Part shown: positions 1 to 5,118 of the stretch, piece by piece
How positions within the stretch are numbered: position 1 is the stretch's first letter
Layout of the letters: each line of letters opens with the position of its first letter
Origin: Aliitabrizicola sp031425325
GTDB lineage: Bacteria > Pseudomonadota > Alphaproteobacteria > Rhodobacterales > Rhodobacteraceae
Direction of reading: 5' to 3'
Assembly: GCA_031425325.1 (NCBI GenBank)
Contig: JANPJD010000145.1
Coordinates: 1 to 8,637 of the forward strand
DNA length: 8,637 bases
Made by a program: the position numbers and the translations under genes
Notes under the pieces: model-generated
Seen by the model: the letters and a program-made list of their open reading frames with translations, nothing else
The model's database searches: none
Told to the model about the DNA's origin: nothing

Positions 1-64
1 CCTGCACGTCGCCCCGGGCGCGCAGATCGACGCCAAGGACCTTCTGGTCGAGCTTGAGGTCTGA
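1..64 (+). CDS. C-terminal end of a biotin-dependent carboxylase, probably pyruvate carboxylase (partial)
   Basis: Only the last 20 codons before a TGA stop at 62-64 are present, reading from base 2: LHVAPGAQIDAKDLLVELEV. This is the closing strand pattern of a biotinyl (biotin carboxyl carrier) domain, where a 'V.pG..v.akdLLv' segment ends the protein. The biotin-accepting lysine would lie roughly 35 residues upstream, outside the window. In such enzymes the domain carries carboxybiotin between the two active sites. The wording fits the end of single-chain pyruvate carboxylases (anaplerotic oxaloacetate synthesis) best. Acetyl-CoA or propionyl-CoA carboxylase alpha chains also end in this domain and cannot be excluded from 20 residues. 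No clear terminator follows before the tRNA-Gly promoter. Confidence 0.6.
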   Translation, partial: LHVAPGAQIDAKDLLVELEV

Positions 65-108
65 CGTCACCCGCGGCGCGGACACGGTTTCGGACCGCGC
101 ACTTTCCT

Positions 109-136
109 CTTGCGCGTCCGGTGCGGAGTTTATAGA
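109..136 (+). promoter_or_regulatory. Promoter of the tRNA-Gly gene
   Basis: A CTTGCG -35 box at 109-114 is separated by 16 bases from a TATAGA -10 box at 131-136. Transcription would start about 12 bases before the mature tRNA 5' end at 156. The pattern matches the alphaproteobacterial sigma-70 consensus, in which CTTG is favoured at -35. Start site inferred, not observed. Confidence 0.6.
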
Positions 137-155
137 TCAGCGGCACCCAAAGGAC

Positions 156-230
156 GCGGGCGTAGCTCAGGGGTAGAGCATAACCTTGCCAAGGTTAGGG
201 TCGTGAGTTCGAATCTCATCGCCCGCTCCA
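156..230 (+). tRNA. tRNA-Gly, anticodon GCC
   Basis: A full cloverleaf can be drawn. The 7-bp acceptor stem is GCGGGCG/CGCCCGC (156-162 with 220-226). The D arm is GCTC/GAGC with an AGGGGTA loop. The anticodon stem TAACC/GGTTA encloses loop TTGCCAA with anticodon GCC at 188-190. The T arm is GTGAG/CTCAT with loop TTCGAAT. Discriminator T227 and an encoded CCA at 228-230 complete the gene. U8 and A14 are present as usual. It reads glycine codons GGC and GGU. The gene is transcribed alone, between its own promoter and the terminator just downstream. Confidence 0.97.
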
Positions 231-242
231 GTTTGGTCGACG

Positions 243-272
243 GAAGCGCCCCTCGGGGCGCTTCTTTCGTTT
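243..272 (+). terminator. Intrinsic terminator after tRNA-Gly
   Basis: A hairpin of GAAGCGCCCC (243-252) and GGGGCGCTTC (255-264), with at most a small loop at its tip, is followed by the T-rich run TTTCGTTT (265-272). It starts 12 bases after the tRNA CCA end. Confidence 0.85.
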
Positions 273-469
273 CCGGGGGTCTGCTGCGGAAAGCCCGCTC
301 AAGGGTGCCAAGGGCCGGGGCATATCCGCCGCGCAGGTCTGACGGAAATACTGGGCTGCGAGCCTGCGAGCGGGCTGCGTGATCGCCGCCGTCGCACGCC
401 GGAGCCCACATAAAGCCGCACGATCCGCCAAAGAACGTCTTGCCTAAGCGGCTGTTTGTATAGAGAAAA

Positions 470-553
470 TGGTGGGCGACCCTGGAATCGAACCAGGCGT
501 GGGTCTCCCCGGCGGAGTTACAGTCCGCTGCCGCACCTTGCAGCTCGTCGCCC
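470..553 (-). tRNA. tRNA-Tyr, anticodon GTA
   Basis: On the minus strand the acceptor stem GGGCGAC/GTCGCCC (553-547 with 480-474) is followed by discriminator A and an encoded CCA (472-470). The anticodon stem GCGGA/TCCGC encloses loop CTGTAAC, with anticodon GTA opposite 519-521. The T arm is CCTGG/CCAGG with loop TTCGATT. The variable region of 14 bases (CGGGGAGACCCACG) is the long class II arm expected for bacterial tRNA-Tyr. Total length is 84 bases, also usual. Oddity: the 18-base segment between acceptor and anticodon stems lacks U8 and A14. The best fit places G at 8 and C at 14, with D stem GCTG/CGGC and only a 7-base loop. Confidence 0.93.
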
Positions 554-566
554 GACGCTGGCGCGG

Positions 567-595
567 TGGATACCGAAGCCCCCCGACAGCGTCAA
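567..595 (-). promoter_or_regulatory. Promoter of the tRNA-Tyr gene
   Basis: On the minus strand a TTGACG -35 box (595-590) and a TATCCA -10 box (572-567) are 17 bases apart. The predicted start is near 560, seven or so bases before the mature tRNA end at 553. The strong -35 and ideal spacing suit a stable RNA gene. It lies back to back with rlmB, so the 554-673 interval is a divergent promoter region. Confidence 0.7.
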
Positions 596-621
596 GCGCG
601 AAAGCGGACGGCGTTCCGGCC

Positions 622-650
622 TTGCAACGTCCCCGCACGGGCCGCATTCT
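622..650 (+). promoter_or_regulatory. Possible promoter of rlmB
   Basis: TTGCAA at 622-627 and CATTCT at 645-650 are 17 bases apart and precede the rlmB start codon by 23 bases. The -35 box is good and the -10 box is weak, so this is a tentative call. Confidence 0.25.
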
Positions 651-673
651 TGTCCCCTGAAACGGGGAACGAG

Positions 674-1450
674 ATGCAGAAGCCTGCCTGGGTGATCGAC
701 AAGGAACGCGCCCGCCGCCAGGACGCCCGCGAGACGGTGTGGCTGTTCGGACTGCACGCCGTGCGCGATGCGCTGCTCAACCCGGCGCGTGAACGGCTGC
801 GCCTTGTCGTCACCAAGAACGCCGCCGACAAACTGGCCGAGGCTATCGCCGCAAGCGGAATCGAACCCGAGATCGTCGATCCCCGCCGCTTCGACGTACC
901 GATCGACGAAGGCTCGGTCCATCAAGGCGCTGCGGTCGAGGCGCGGCCCCTGCACTGGGGCAGCCTCGATGCGATCTGCGCGGGCGGCGAGGGGCGGCCG
1001 CTGGTCGTTCTGCTCGACCGCGTGACCGATCCGCACAACGTGGGCGCGGTGCTGCGCTCGGCCGAGGTGTTCGGCGCGCGGGCCGTGATCGCGCCGCACC
1101 GCCACTCGGCCCCCGAGACAGGGGCTCTGGCCAAGACCGCCAGCGGCGCGCTGGAGCGTCAGCCCTATCTGCGGGTGCCGAACCTCGCCGATGCGATGAC
1201 CTCTTTGCAGGACATGGGCTATGTGCTGATCGGCCTCGACGGTGGGGCCGAAACCCCACTTTCCGAAGGGCTTGCCGCGGCGGCGGGACGCCCCCTCGGG
1301 ATCGTGCTCGGGGCCGAAGGGCCAGGGCTGCGGGACAAGACGCGCGAGACCTGCGACCGGCTGGTCCGCATTCCCTTCGCGAGAGAGTTCGGCTCGCTCA
1401 ACGTCTCGAATGCGGCGGCGGTCGCACTTTACGCGGCGACGGGTGCTTGA
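674..1450 (+). CDS. rlmB: RlmB/TrmH-type 23S rRNA 2'-O-ribose methyltransferase
   Basis: A 258-residue SpoU-class (SPOUT) RNA methyltransferase. RlmB methylates the ribose of a conserved 23S rRNA guanosine (G2251 in E. coli numbering) using S-adenosylmethionine, in the cytoplasm. The N-terminal substrate-binding domain covers about residues 22-90 (TVWLFGLHAVRDALL...). The catalytic trefoil-knot domain follows. Motif 1 is DRVTDPHNVGAVLRSAE (115-131), with the conserved Asn122 and Arg128. Motif 2 is VLGAEGPGLR (211-220), and motif 3 is SLNVSNAAAVALYA (241-254). Length is normal for the family. The ATG at 674 is preferred because GGGGAACGAG lies just upstream. The reading frame stays open back to a GTG at 566, but that GTG lies inside the divergent tRNA-Tyr promoter and has no ribosome binding site. 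The exact rRNA target is inferred from family. Confidence 0.93.
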   Translation: MQKPAWVIDKERARRQDARETVWLFGLHAVRDALLNPARERLRLVVTKNAADKLAEAIAASGIEPEIVDPRRFDVPIDEGSVHQGAAVEARPLHWGSLDAICAGGEGRPLVVLLDRVTDPHNVGAVLRSAEVFGARAVIAPHRHSAPETGALAKTASGALERQPYLRVPNLADAMTSLQDMGYVLIGLDGGAETPLSEGLAAAAGRPLGIVLGAEGPGLRDKTRETCDRLVRIPFAREFGSLNVSNAAAVALYAATGA

Positions 1451-1512
1451 TCCCGAGTTCACGCTTGCGCGACCGGCCTTCAACGGACGGGTTGACTGCC
1501 CATATCAGGAGT

Positions 1513-1599
1513 GGGTGGCATCGTCGGAACACTGCCGCCCTGACCTACTGTCCCTCGTTCCGTGACTGGCGCCCGGCTCTTCAGTCCGGGCGCTTTTTT
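1513..1599 (+). ncRNA. Candidate small RNA or leader element between rlmB and the CoA-binding gene
   Basis: This 87-base stretch begins with stem GGGTGGCA (1513-1520) and TGCCGCCC (1533-1540; one G-U pair, 12-base loop). It then has an unpaired linker and ends in a strong intrinsic terminator with six T residues. A possible promoter just upstream is CTTCAA (1478-1483), 17 bases, CATATC (1501-1506), which would start transcription near 1513; both boxes are weak. The bases GACTG (1564-1568) can also pair with CAGTC (1582-1586), which would conflict with the terminator stem. No coding frame of note is present. It may equally be just the 3' untranslated end of rlmB. I do not recognise a known riboswitch or RNA family here. 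Confidence 0.3.
1569..1599 (+). terminator. Intrinsic terminator upstream of the CoA-binding gene
   Basis: GCGCCCGG (1569-1576) pairs perfectly with CCGGGCGC (1586-1593) around a 9-base loop, followed by six T residues (1594-1599). The next start codon is only 17 bases further on. It therefore ends rlmB transcripts (or a small RNA) and could also attenuate the gene that follows. Confidence 0.88.
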
Positions 1600-1616
1600 G
1601 TGAAGGGCGCGCCCCC

Positions 1617-2036
1617 ATGACACCAACCGATACCGATATTGCCGGGATCCTGCGTGAGACGCGGACGATCGCTGTGGTCGGCTGGTCGCCCAATCCCGAA
1701 CGCCCCAGCCACCGGGTGGCCCGCTTCCTCAAGGACCGGGGCTACACGGTGATCCCGGTCAATCCGGGCCATGCGGGCGCGGTTGCACTGGGCGAGACGG
1801 TGCGTGCCTCGCTGGCCGAAATCGACGTGCCGGTCGACATGGTCGACATTTTCCGCCGGTCGGATGCCGTGCTGCCAGTGGTCGAGGAAGCCCTTGCCGC
1901 CCTTCCGGGCCTGCGGACGATCTGGATGCAGCTTGGTGTAACGAACGAGGCCGCCGCGACCCTTGCCGAAGGCCGTGGACTGCGCGTCGTGCAGGACCGC
2001 TGCCCGGCTATCGAGATCCCGCGCCTCGGTCTCTGA
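1617..2036 (+). CDS. CoA-binding domain protein (YccU/YneT type)
   Basis: A 139-residue single-domain protein with a Rossmann fold of the CoA_binding_2 family. Family features can be read in order. The nucleotide-binding strand and loop is TIAVVGWSPNPERPSHRVA (about 17-35). The second strand GYTVIPVNPGH (42-52) ends in the conserved VNP. The core DMVDIFRRSDAV (79-90) and the WMQLGV motif (103-108) follow, and the C-terminal DRCPAIE (128-134) completes the signature. Length is typical. Related proteins bind coenzyme A in structures, but no reaction is established, so the physiological role is unknown. GAAGGG (1602-1607) serves as ribosome binding site. The gene sits directly behind a strong terminator, so it needs either read-through or a promoter upstream of that hairpin. 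Confidence 0.9.
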   Translation: MTPTDTDIAGILRETRTIAVVGWSPNPERPSHRVARFLKDRGYTVIPVNPGHAGAVALGETVRASLAEIDVPVDMVDIFRRSDAVLPVVEEALAALPGLRTIWMQLGVTNEAAATLAEGRGLRVVQDRCPAIEIPRLGL

Positions 2037-2076
2037 CCGCCGTGCCGATGGCCGCTGTCAGGGCGCGCGCGGTCAG
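2033..2076. repeat. Inverted repeat spanning two convergent stop codons
   Basis: CTGACCGC (2033-2040) and GCGGTCAG (2069-2076) are perfect inverted copies separated by 28 bases. The left arm contains the TGA stop of the CoA-binding gene. The right arm contains the TGA stop of the leftward CPBP gene. It could form a stem in transcripts from either side and act as a weak bidirectional end signal, though neither side has a T tract. Confidence 0.5.
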
Positions 2077-2935
2077 CGGGTCCAGGGCGCAGGGCGGATA
2101 TGGCCGCGCCGTGCGGCGATCAGGATAAGGACGAGGCCCGCCGTGGTGCAGACCACGAGGGCGACCACGGACCGCTCCATCCCGAAGCTGCCTCCGGTCA
2201 AAACATCGGGCCCTTCGAGCGCCTGCCGGATCACGCCCGGCTCGACAAATCCACCCGAGACGATCCCCGAGAAGACTGCCGACTGCACGTAATTCCAGGC
2301 CATGTGAAAGCCGATGCAAAGCCAAAGGCGGCGCGTGACAAGATAGGCCCCGGCAAGCAGCAACCCGGCCTCGATGCTGATGTAGATCGCGCCTGCCAGG
2401 GAGCGTCCGGGTTCAGCAGGTGCAGAAGGCCGAACACGGCCGAGGAAAGAAGGATGGCGATCCAGCTTCCGGCCATATCCTCGACCGAGCGGAAGATCAC
2501 ACCGCGAAACAGCAGCTCCTCGAAGATGCCGGACTTCACCGCCATCGCCACGGCCGGCAGAAGGAACGCGACGGGATTGAGACCCTCGATCCGGTAGATG
2601 CCGAGCCCGATCAGGACGAGGACGCAGAGAGTATAAAGGCCCGCGCCGATTGCGGCACCGACGGCCCATTCCCGGCCGATGCCCGGCCCCGAAAGCTCGG
2701 TCACGTCGCGGCGTTCGACGATCTTCGCGTAGGCCGCATAGATCGCCACCGCGACCAGTCCCATGCCGAGCGCGATAGGGATGCTCAGCGCAGGCCTGTC
2801 CTCGAAAGCCTGGAGCCGAGTCTCGGTCCAAGCCATCAGGACCGTGACGATGCCCCCAAGCAGGACGAGCCGGACCAGCGGAAACCGGAGGATGCGTTGC
2901 CAGAGGGGGCTGCGACCGGCGACGACATCCAACAT
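2073..2935 (-). pseudogene. CPBP family (CAAX/Rce1-like) intramembrane protease, frameshifted
   Basis: A multi-pass membrane protein of the CPBP glutamic-type intramembrane endopeptidase family. All three family motifs are present but in two frames. Motif 1 EELLFR (residues 139-144) and motif 2 FGLLH (168-172) lie in the first frame. Motif 3, FHMAWN, lies in the second. The shift falls at about 2402-2403: after NPDA (178) the first frame runs 57 more unrelated residues to a stop at 2231. The second frame continues naturally as SLAGAIYISIE to the TGA at 2073. One missing base explains it, and the restored protein would be 287 residues. ATG 2935 is chosen because AGGGGGA lies 6 bases upstream. 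Hydrophobic helices are evident near 20-35, 52-70, 92-113, 122-133 and 158-170. Substrate unknown. The shift could be a real mutation or a sequence error; no slippery run marks a programmed shift. Confidence 0.82.
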
Positions 2936-3032
2936 CACGGGTCCCCCTACTTCAGCGCGCTCTGGCTGCGATCCGGTCGTTCCGGGTGCCGCCCAGGCCG
3001 CAGGTTAAAAGCCCGCTTCGCTTGAGTCCATC

Positions 3033-3063
3033 TGCCTTCGGCAAGGCATGCCGGGGTCCGGCA
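3033..3063. repeat. Two contiguous hairpins just after hisE
   Basis: TGCCTT-CGGC-AAGGCA (3033-3048) is followed with no gap by TGCCGG-GGT-CCGGCA (3049-3063). Both have perfect 6-bp stems. They lie 6 bases beyond the hisE stop on the transcript, in the 134-base gap before the CPBP gene. They may protect or end the hisAFE message. There is no immediate T tract; the nearest is TTTT on the minus strand at 3010-3007. Confidence 0.55.
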
Positions 3064-3069
3064 GGCCTG

Positions 3070-3378
3070 TCAGCGACGCTCTTTCTCGGCGATACCCGAC
3101 AATCCCTCGCGCCGCTCAAGCTCGGCCAGCACGTCAGCCAGCGTGACGTCGCGGGCAGCCAGCATGACCAGAAGGTGATAGAGCACGTCCGCCGCCTCGG
3201 CTGTCAGGGCGGCACGGTCGCCGCGCACCGCCTCGATCAGGCATTCGACCGCCTCCTCGCCGAACTTCTCGGCGCATTTGGCGGGGCCGCGCGCCAGCAG
3301 ACGCGCCGTCCAGCTTGCCTCGGGGTCGGCCCCCTTGCGAGCCTCGATCGTGGCTGCAAGGCGTTCAAGTGCTGTCAT
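3070..3378 (-). CDS. hisE: Phosphoribosyl-ATP diphosphatase
   Basis: A 102-residue all-helical HisE of the MazG-like NTP pyrophosphohydrolase superfamily. It hydrolyses N1-(5-phosphoribosyl)-ATP to the AMP form plus diphosphate, the second step of histidine biosynthesis, in the cytoplasm. The family signature is clear: KCAEKFGEEAVECLIEA (34-50), with the metal-binding EE..E pattern, and then EAADVLYHLLVML (61-73), which supplies the second acidic ED-like pair. Length is normal for a free-standing HisE, not fused to HisI. The ATG overlaps the hisF stop in an ATGA arrangement (3375-3378), so translation is probably coupled. It is the last his gene of the hisAFE unit. Two adjacent hairpins follow its stop. 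Confidence 0.95.
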   Translation of the reverse strand: MTALERLAATIEARKGADPEASWTARLLARGPAKCAEKFGEEAVECLIEAVRGDRAALTAEAADVLYHLLVMLAARDVTLADVLAELERREGLSGIAEKERR

Positions 3379-4136
3379 ATCAGCCTCACGGCGATGCCGG
3401 CGGCGGCCATATGGGCCTTGGCCTCGGCTATGGTGAAGGTTCCGAAGTGGAAGATCGAGGCCGCGAGCACGGCACTCGCCCCGCCCTCGGTCACGCCCTC
3501 GACGAGGTGATCGAGCGTGCCGACGCCGCCCGAGGCGATCACCGGGACGCCGACCGCGTCCGAGACCGCGCGGGTGAGCGGCAGGTTGAAGCCCGCGCGC
3601 GTCCCGTCGCGGTCCATCGAGGTCAGCAGGATCTCGCCCGCGCCTTTTGCGGCAACGGTCTGCGCGAAGTCGACGGCGTCGATCCCGGTTGCACGCCGGC
3701 CGCCGTGGGTGAAAACCTCCCACCGCCCCGGTGCCACGGTGCGCGCGTCGATTGCAACGACGATGCACTGGCTGCCGAAATGGTCGGCTGCGGCGGCCAC
3801 CACATCGGGGTCGCCCACCGCCGCGGAATTGAAGCTGACCTTGTCGGCTCCGGCCAGCAGCAGCGCCCGCACATCCGCCACCGACCGCACGCCGCCACCG
3901 ACCGTCAGAGGCATGAAGCACTGCTCGGCGGTGCGAGTCACGAGGTCGAACATCGTGCCGCGATTCTCGTGCGTGGCGTGGATGTCGAGGAAGCAGAGCT
4001 CATCCGCGCCCGCGGCATCATAGGCGCGCGCCGCCTCGACCGGATCGCCCGCATCAACGAGATCGACGAAGTTGACGCCCTTGACGACCCGGCCATCGGC
4101 CACGTCGAGGCACGGGATGATGCGGGTCTTGAGCAC
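3375..4136 (-). CDS. hisF: Imidazole glycerol phosphate synthase, cyclase subunit
   Basis: A 253-residue (beta/alpha)8 barrel. With HisH it converts PRFAR and ammonia into imidazole glycerol phosphate and AICAR. Catalytic Asp11 (PCLDVADG) and Asp130 (VVAIDART) fall at exactly the family positions. Phosphate-binding loops are visible at TVGGGVRS (78-85), NSAAV (103-107) and ASGGVG (201-206), with TSMDRDGT at 172-179. The GTG at 4136 is taken as start because AAAGGAG (4148-4142) lies five bases upstream. A second GTG at 4151 is in frame, but starting there would put the ribosome binding site inside the gene and add five non-family residues. The stop overlaps the hisE start by four bases. It is separated from hisA by 119 bases that hold a palindromic repeat. 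Confidence 0.96.
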   Translation of the reverse strand: MLKTRIIPCLDVADGRVVKGVNFVDLVDAGDPVEAARAYDAAGADELCFLDIHATHENRGTMFDLVTRTAEQCFMPLTVGGGVRSVADVRALLLAGADKVSFNSAAVGDPDVVAAAADHFGSQCIVVAIDARTVAPGRWEVFTHGGRRATGIDAVDFAQTVAAKGAGEILLTSMDRDGTRAGFNLPLTRAVSDAVGVPVIASGGVGTLDHLVEGVTEGGASAVLAASIFHFGTFTIAEAKAHMAAAGIAVRLI

Positions 4137-4184
4137 GGCGGCTCCTTTCACAGTCAGTGTGGCGCGAGACGCGGGCCGGGGAAA

Positions 4185-4255
4185 GGGGGGCCGTCTGCCC
4201 CCCTCACCGCCTGCGGCGTCTCACCCGCCGAGGATACTTCTGGACAGAAGAAGGC
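4185..4255. repeat. GC-rich palindromic intergenic repeat, Rhodobacteraceae REP-like
   Basis: Within the hisA-hisF gap, reading on the minus strand from the hisA stop, the order is: the block TTCTGTCCAGAA (itself an inverted repeat), AAGTATCCTCGGCGGGTGAG, a small stem CGCC-GCA-GGCG (4218-4208), then a strong stem GGGGGGC-AGACG-GCCCCCC (4203-4185), then TTT. This order of modules resembles a dispersed intergenic repeat I remember from Rhodobacteraceae genomes; that is recall and was not checked. The last stem plus TTTC looks like a partial terminator. Only one copy is in this window. Confidence 0.65.
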
Positions 4256-4972
4256 TCAGGCGAGCACACGCAGCGCCTCGGCCAGATCGAGTGCGCCGTC
4301 GTAAAGCGCGCGCCCCGAGATGGCCCCGGCGACCACGCCCGTGTCCCGCAGCGCCCGCAGGTCATCAAGGCCCGAGACCCCGCCCGAGGCGATGACCGGG
4401 ATCGAGACGGCGCGCGCCAGGGCAGCGGTCGCCTCGACATTCGGGCCGCCCATCGCGCCGTCTCGGTCGATGTCGGTATAAATGAGGGCGGCGATGCCCG
4501 CATCCTCGAACCGCCGGGCGAGGTCGGTCGCCCGGTGCGTCGTCTCTTCGGCCCAGCCGCGCGTGGCGACCAGCCCGCCGCGCGCGTCGATGCCGATCGC
4601 GACCCGCCCCGGATGGGCGCGCGCCGCCTCGCGCACGAAGGCCGGGTCCTCGACGGCGGCGGTGCCAAGGATCACGCGCGCGACACCGCGCGCGAGCCAG
4701 GCCTCGAGCGTGGCGCGGTCGCGGATGCCGCCGCCAAGCTGGCAGGGCACGGTGACGCGGGCGAGGATCGCCTCGACCGCCGGTCCGTTGACGGGTGAGC
4801 CTGCGAAAGCGCCGTTCAGATCGACGAGGTGCAACCACTCGCAGCCCGCCGCCTCGAAGGCCGCCGCCTGCGCGGCGGGGTCATCGCCAAATACGGTCGC
4901 CGCAGTCATGTCGCCGCGCAACAGGCGCACGCACTGTCCGTCCTTTAGGTCGATGGCAGGGTAGAGGATCAT
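4256..4972 (-). CDS. hisA: 1-(5-phosphoribosyl)-5-[(5-phosphoribosylamino)methylideneamino]imidazole-4-carboxamide isomerase
   Basis: A 238-residue (beta/alpha)8 barrel that performs the Amadori rearrangement of ProFAR to PRFAR, the substrate of HisF-HisH. Catalytic Asp8 (MILYPAIDL) and Asp129 (AIGIDARGG) are in place. Phosphate-binding loops read LGGGIRD (79-85), LGTAAVEDP (102-110), TDIDRDGAMGGPN (166-178) and IASGGVSG (194-201). The start ATG at 4972 is set by GGAG eight bases upstream and by the family N-terminus. The frame stays open far upstream to 5611, but that extension runs through the opposite-strand DUF2147 gene and has no homology signal. Being separated from hisH by that gene, hisA probably needs its own promoter in 4973-5118, where I could not pick a convincing one. 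Confidence 0.96.
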   Translation of the reverse strand: MILYPAIDLKDGQCVRLLRGDMTAATVFGDDPAAQAAAFEAAGCEWLHLVDLNGAFAGSPVNGPAVEAILARVTVPCQLGGGIRDRATLEAWLARGVARVILGTAAVEDPAFVREAARAHPGRVAIGIDARGGLVATRGWAEETTHRATDLARRFEDAGIAALIYTDIDRDGAMGGPNVEATAALARAVSIPVIASGGVSGLDDLRALRDTGVVAGAISGRALYDGALDLAEALRVLA

Positions 4973-4998
4973 CAGGCGAGCTCCGTTTCCGCGCTGTC

Positions 4999-5026
4999 CT
5001 TGGCATGGGCGGGCGGGCTTGCCAAG
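4999..5026. repeat. Inverted repeat in the hisA / DUF2147 divergent region
   Basis: CTTGGCA (4999-5005) and TGCCAAG (5020-5026) are perfect 7-bp inverted copies around a 14-base GGGC-rich spacer. They lie 27-54 bases upstream of the hisA start and 93-120 upstream of the DUF2147 start. It could be an operator or a leader hairpin; nothing in the sequence decides this. Confidence 0.35.
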
Positions 5027-5118
5027 ACGCAAGGTCACGCCGCTGCCTTCCGTTGCGTCACCGTTGGCCGCTGCGCCATCCCGTCCGACGATAGGACAGC
5101 TTTGGGAGGAGTGGACAC

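Noticed and set aside
518..1483. A 321-codon leftward open frame opposite rlmB and through tRNA-Tyr
   Set aside because: It overlaps a tRNA gene and is antisense to rlmB, whose three SPOUT motifs are intact. No ribosome binding site or domain supports it.
1511..1543. A 10-codon leader-peptide-like frame (GTG GGT GGC ... TGA) in the rlmB downstream gap
   Set aside because: AGGA directly abuts the GTG, so spacing is wrong for initiation. The codons show no run of a regulatory amino acid, and the stretch is better explained as part of a stem-loop.
4137..4151. Alternative hisF start at the GTG at 4151
   Set aside because: The codons after it (AAA GGA G) are the ribosome binding site for the GTG at 4136. 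Starting at 4136 gives the usual 253 residues and places the catalytic aspartates at 11 and 130.
3315..4304. A 329-codon rightward open frame opposite hisF
   Set aside because: It is antisense to hisF, which has its catalytic residues at family positions; the translated product has no recognisable motif and low-complexity composition.
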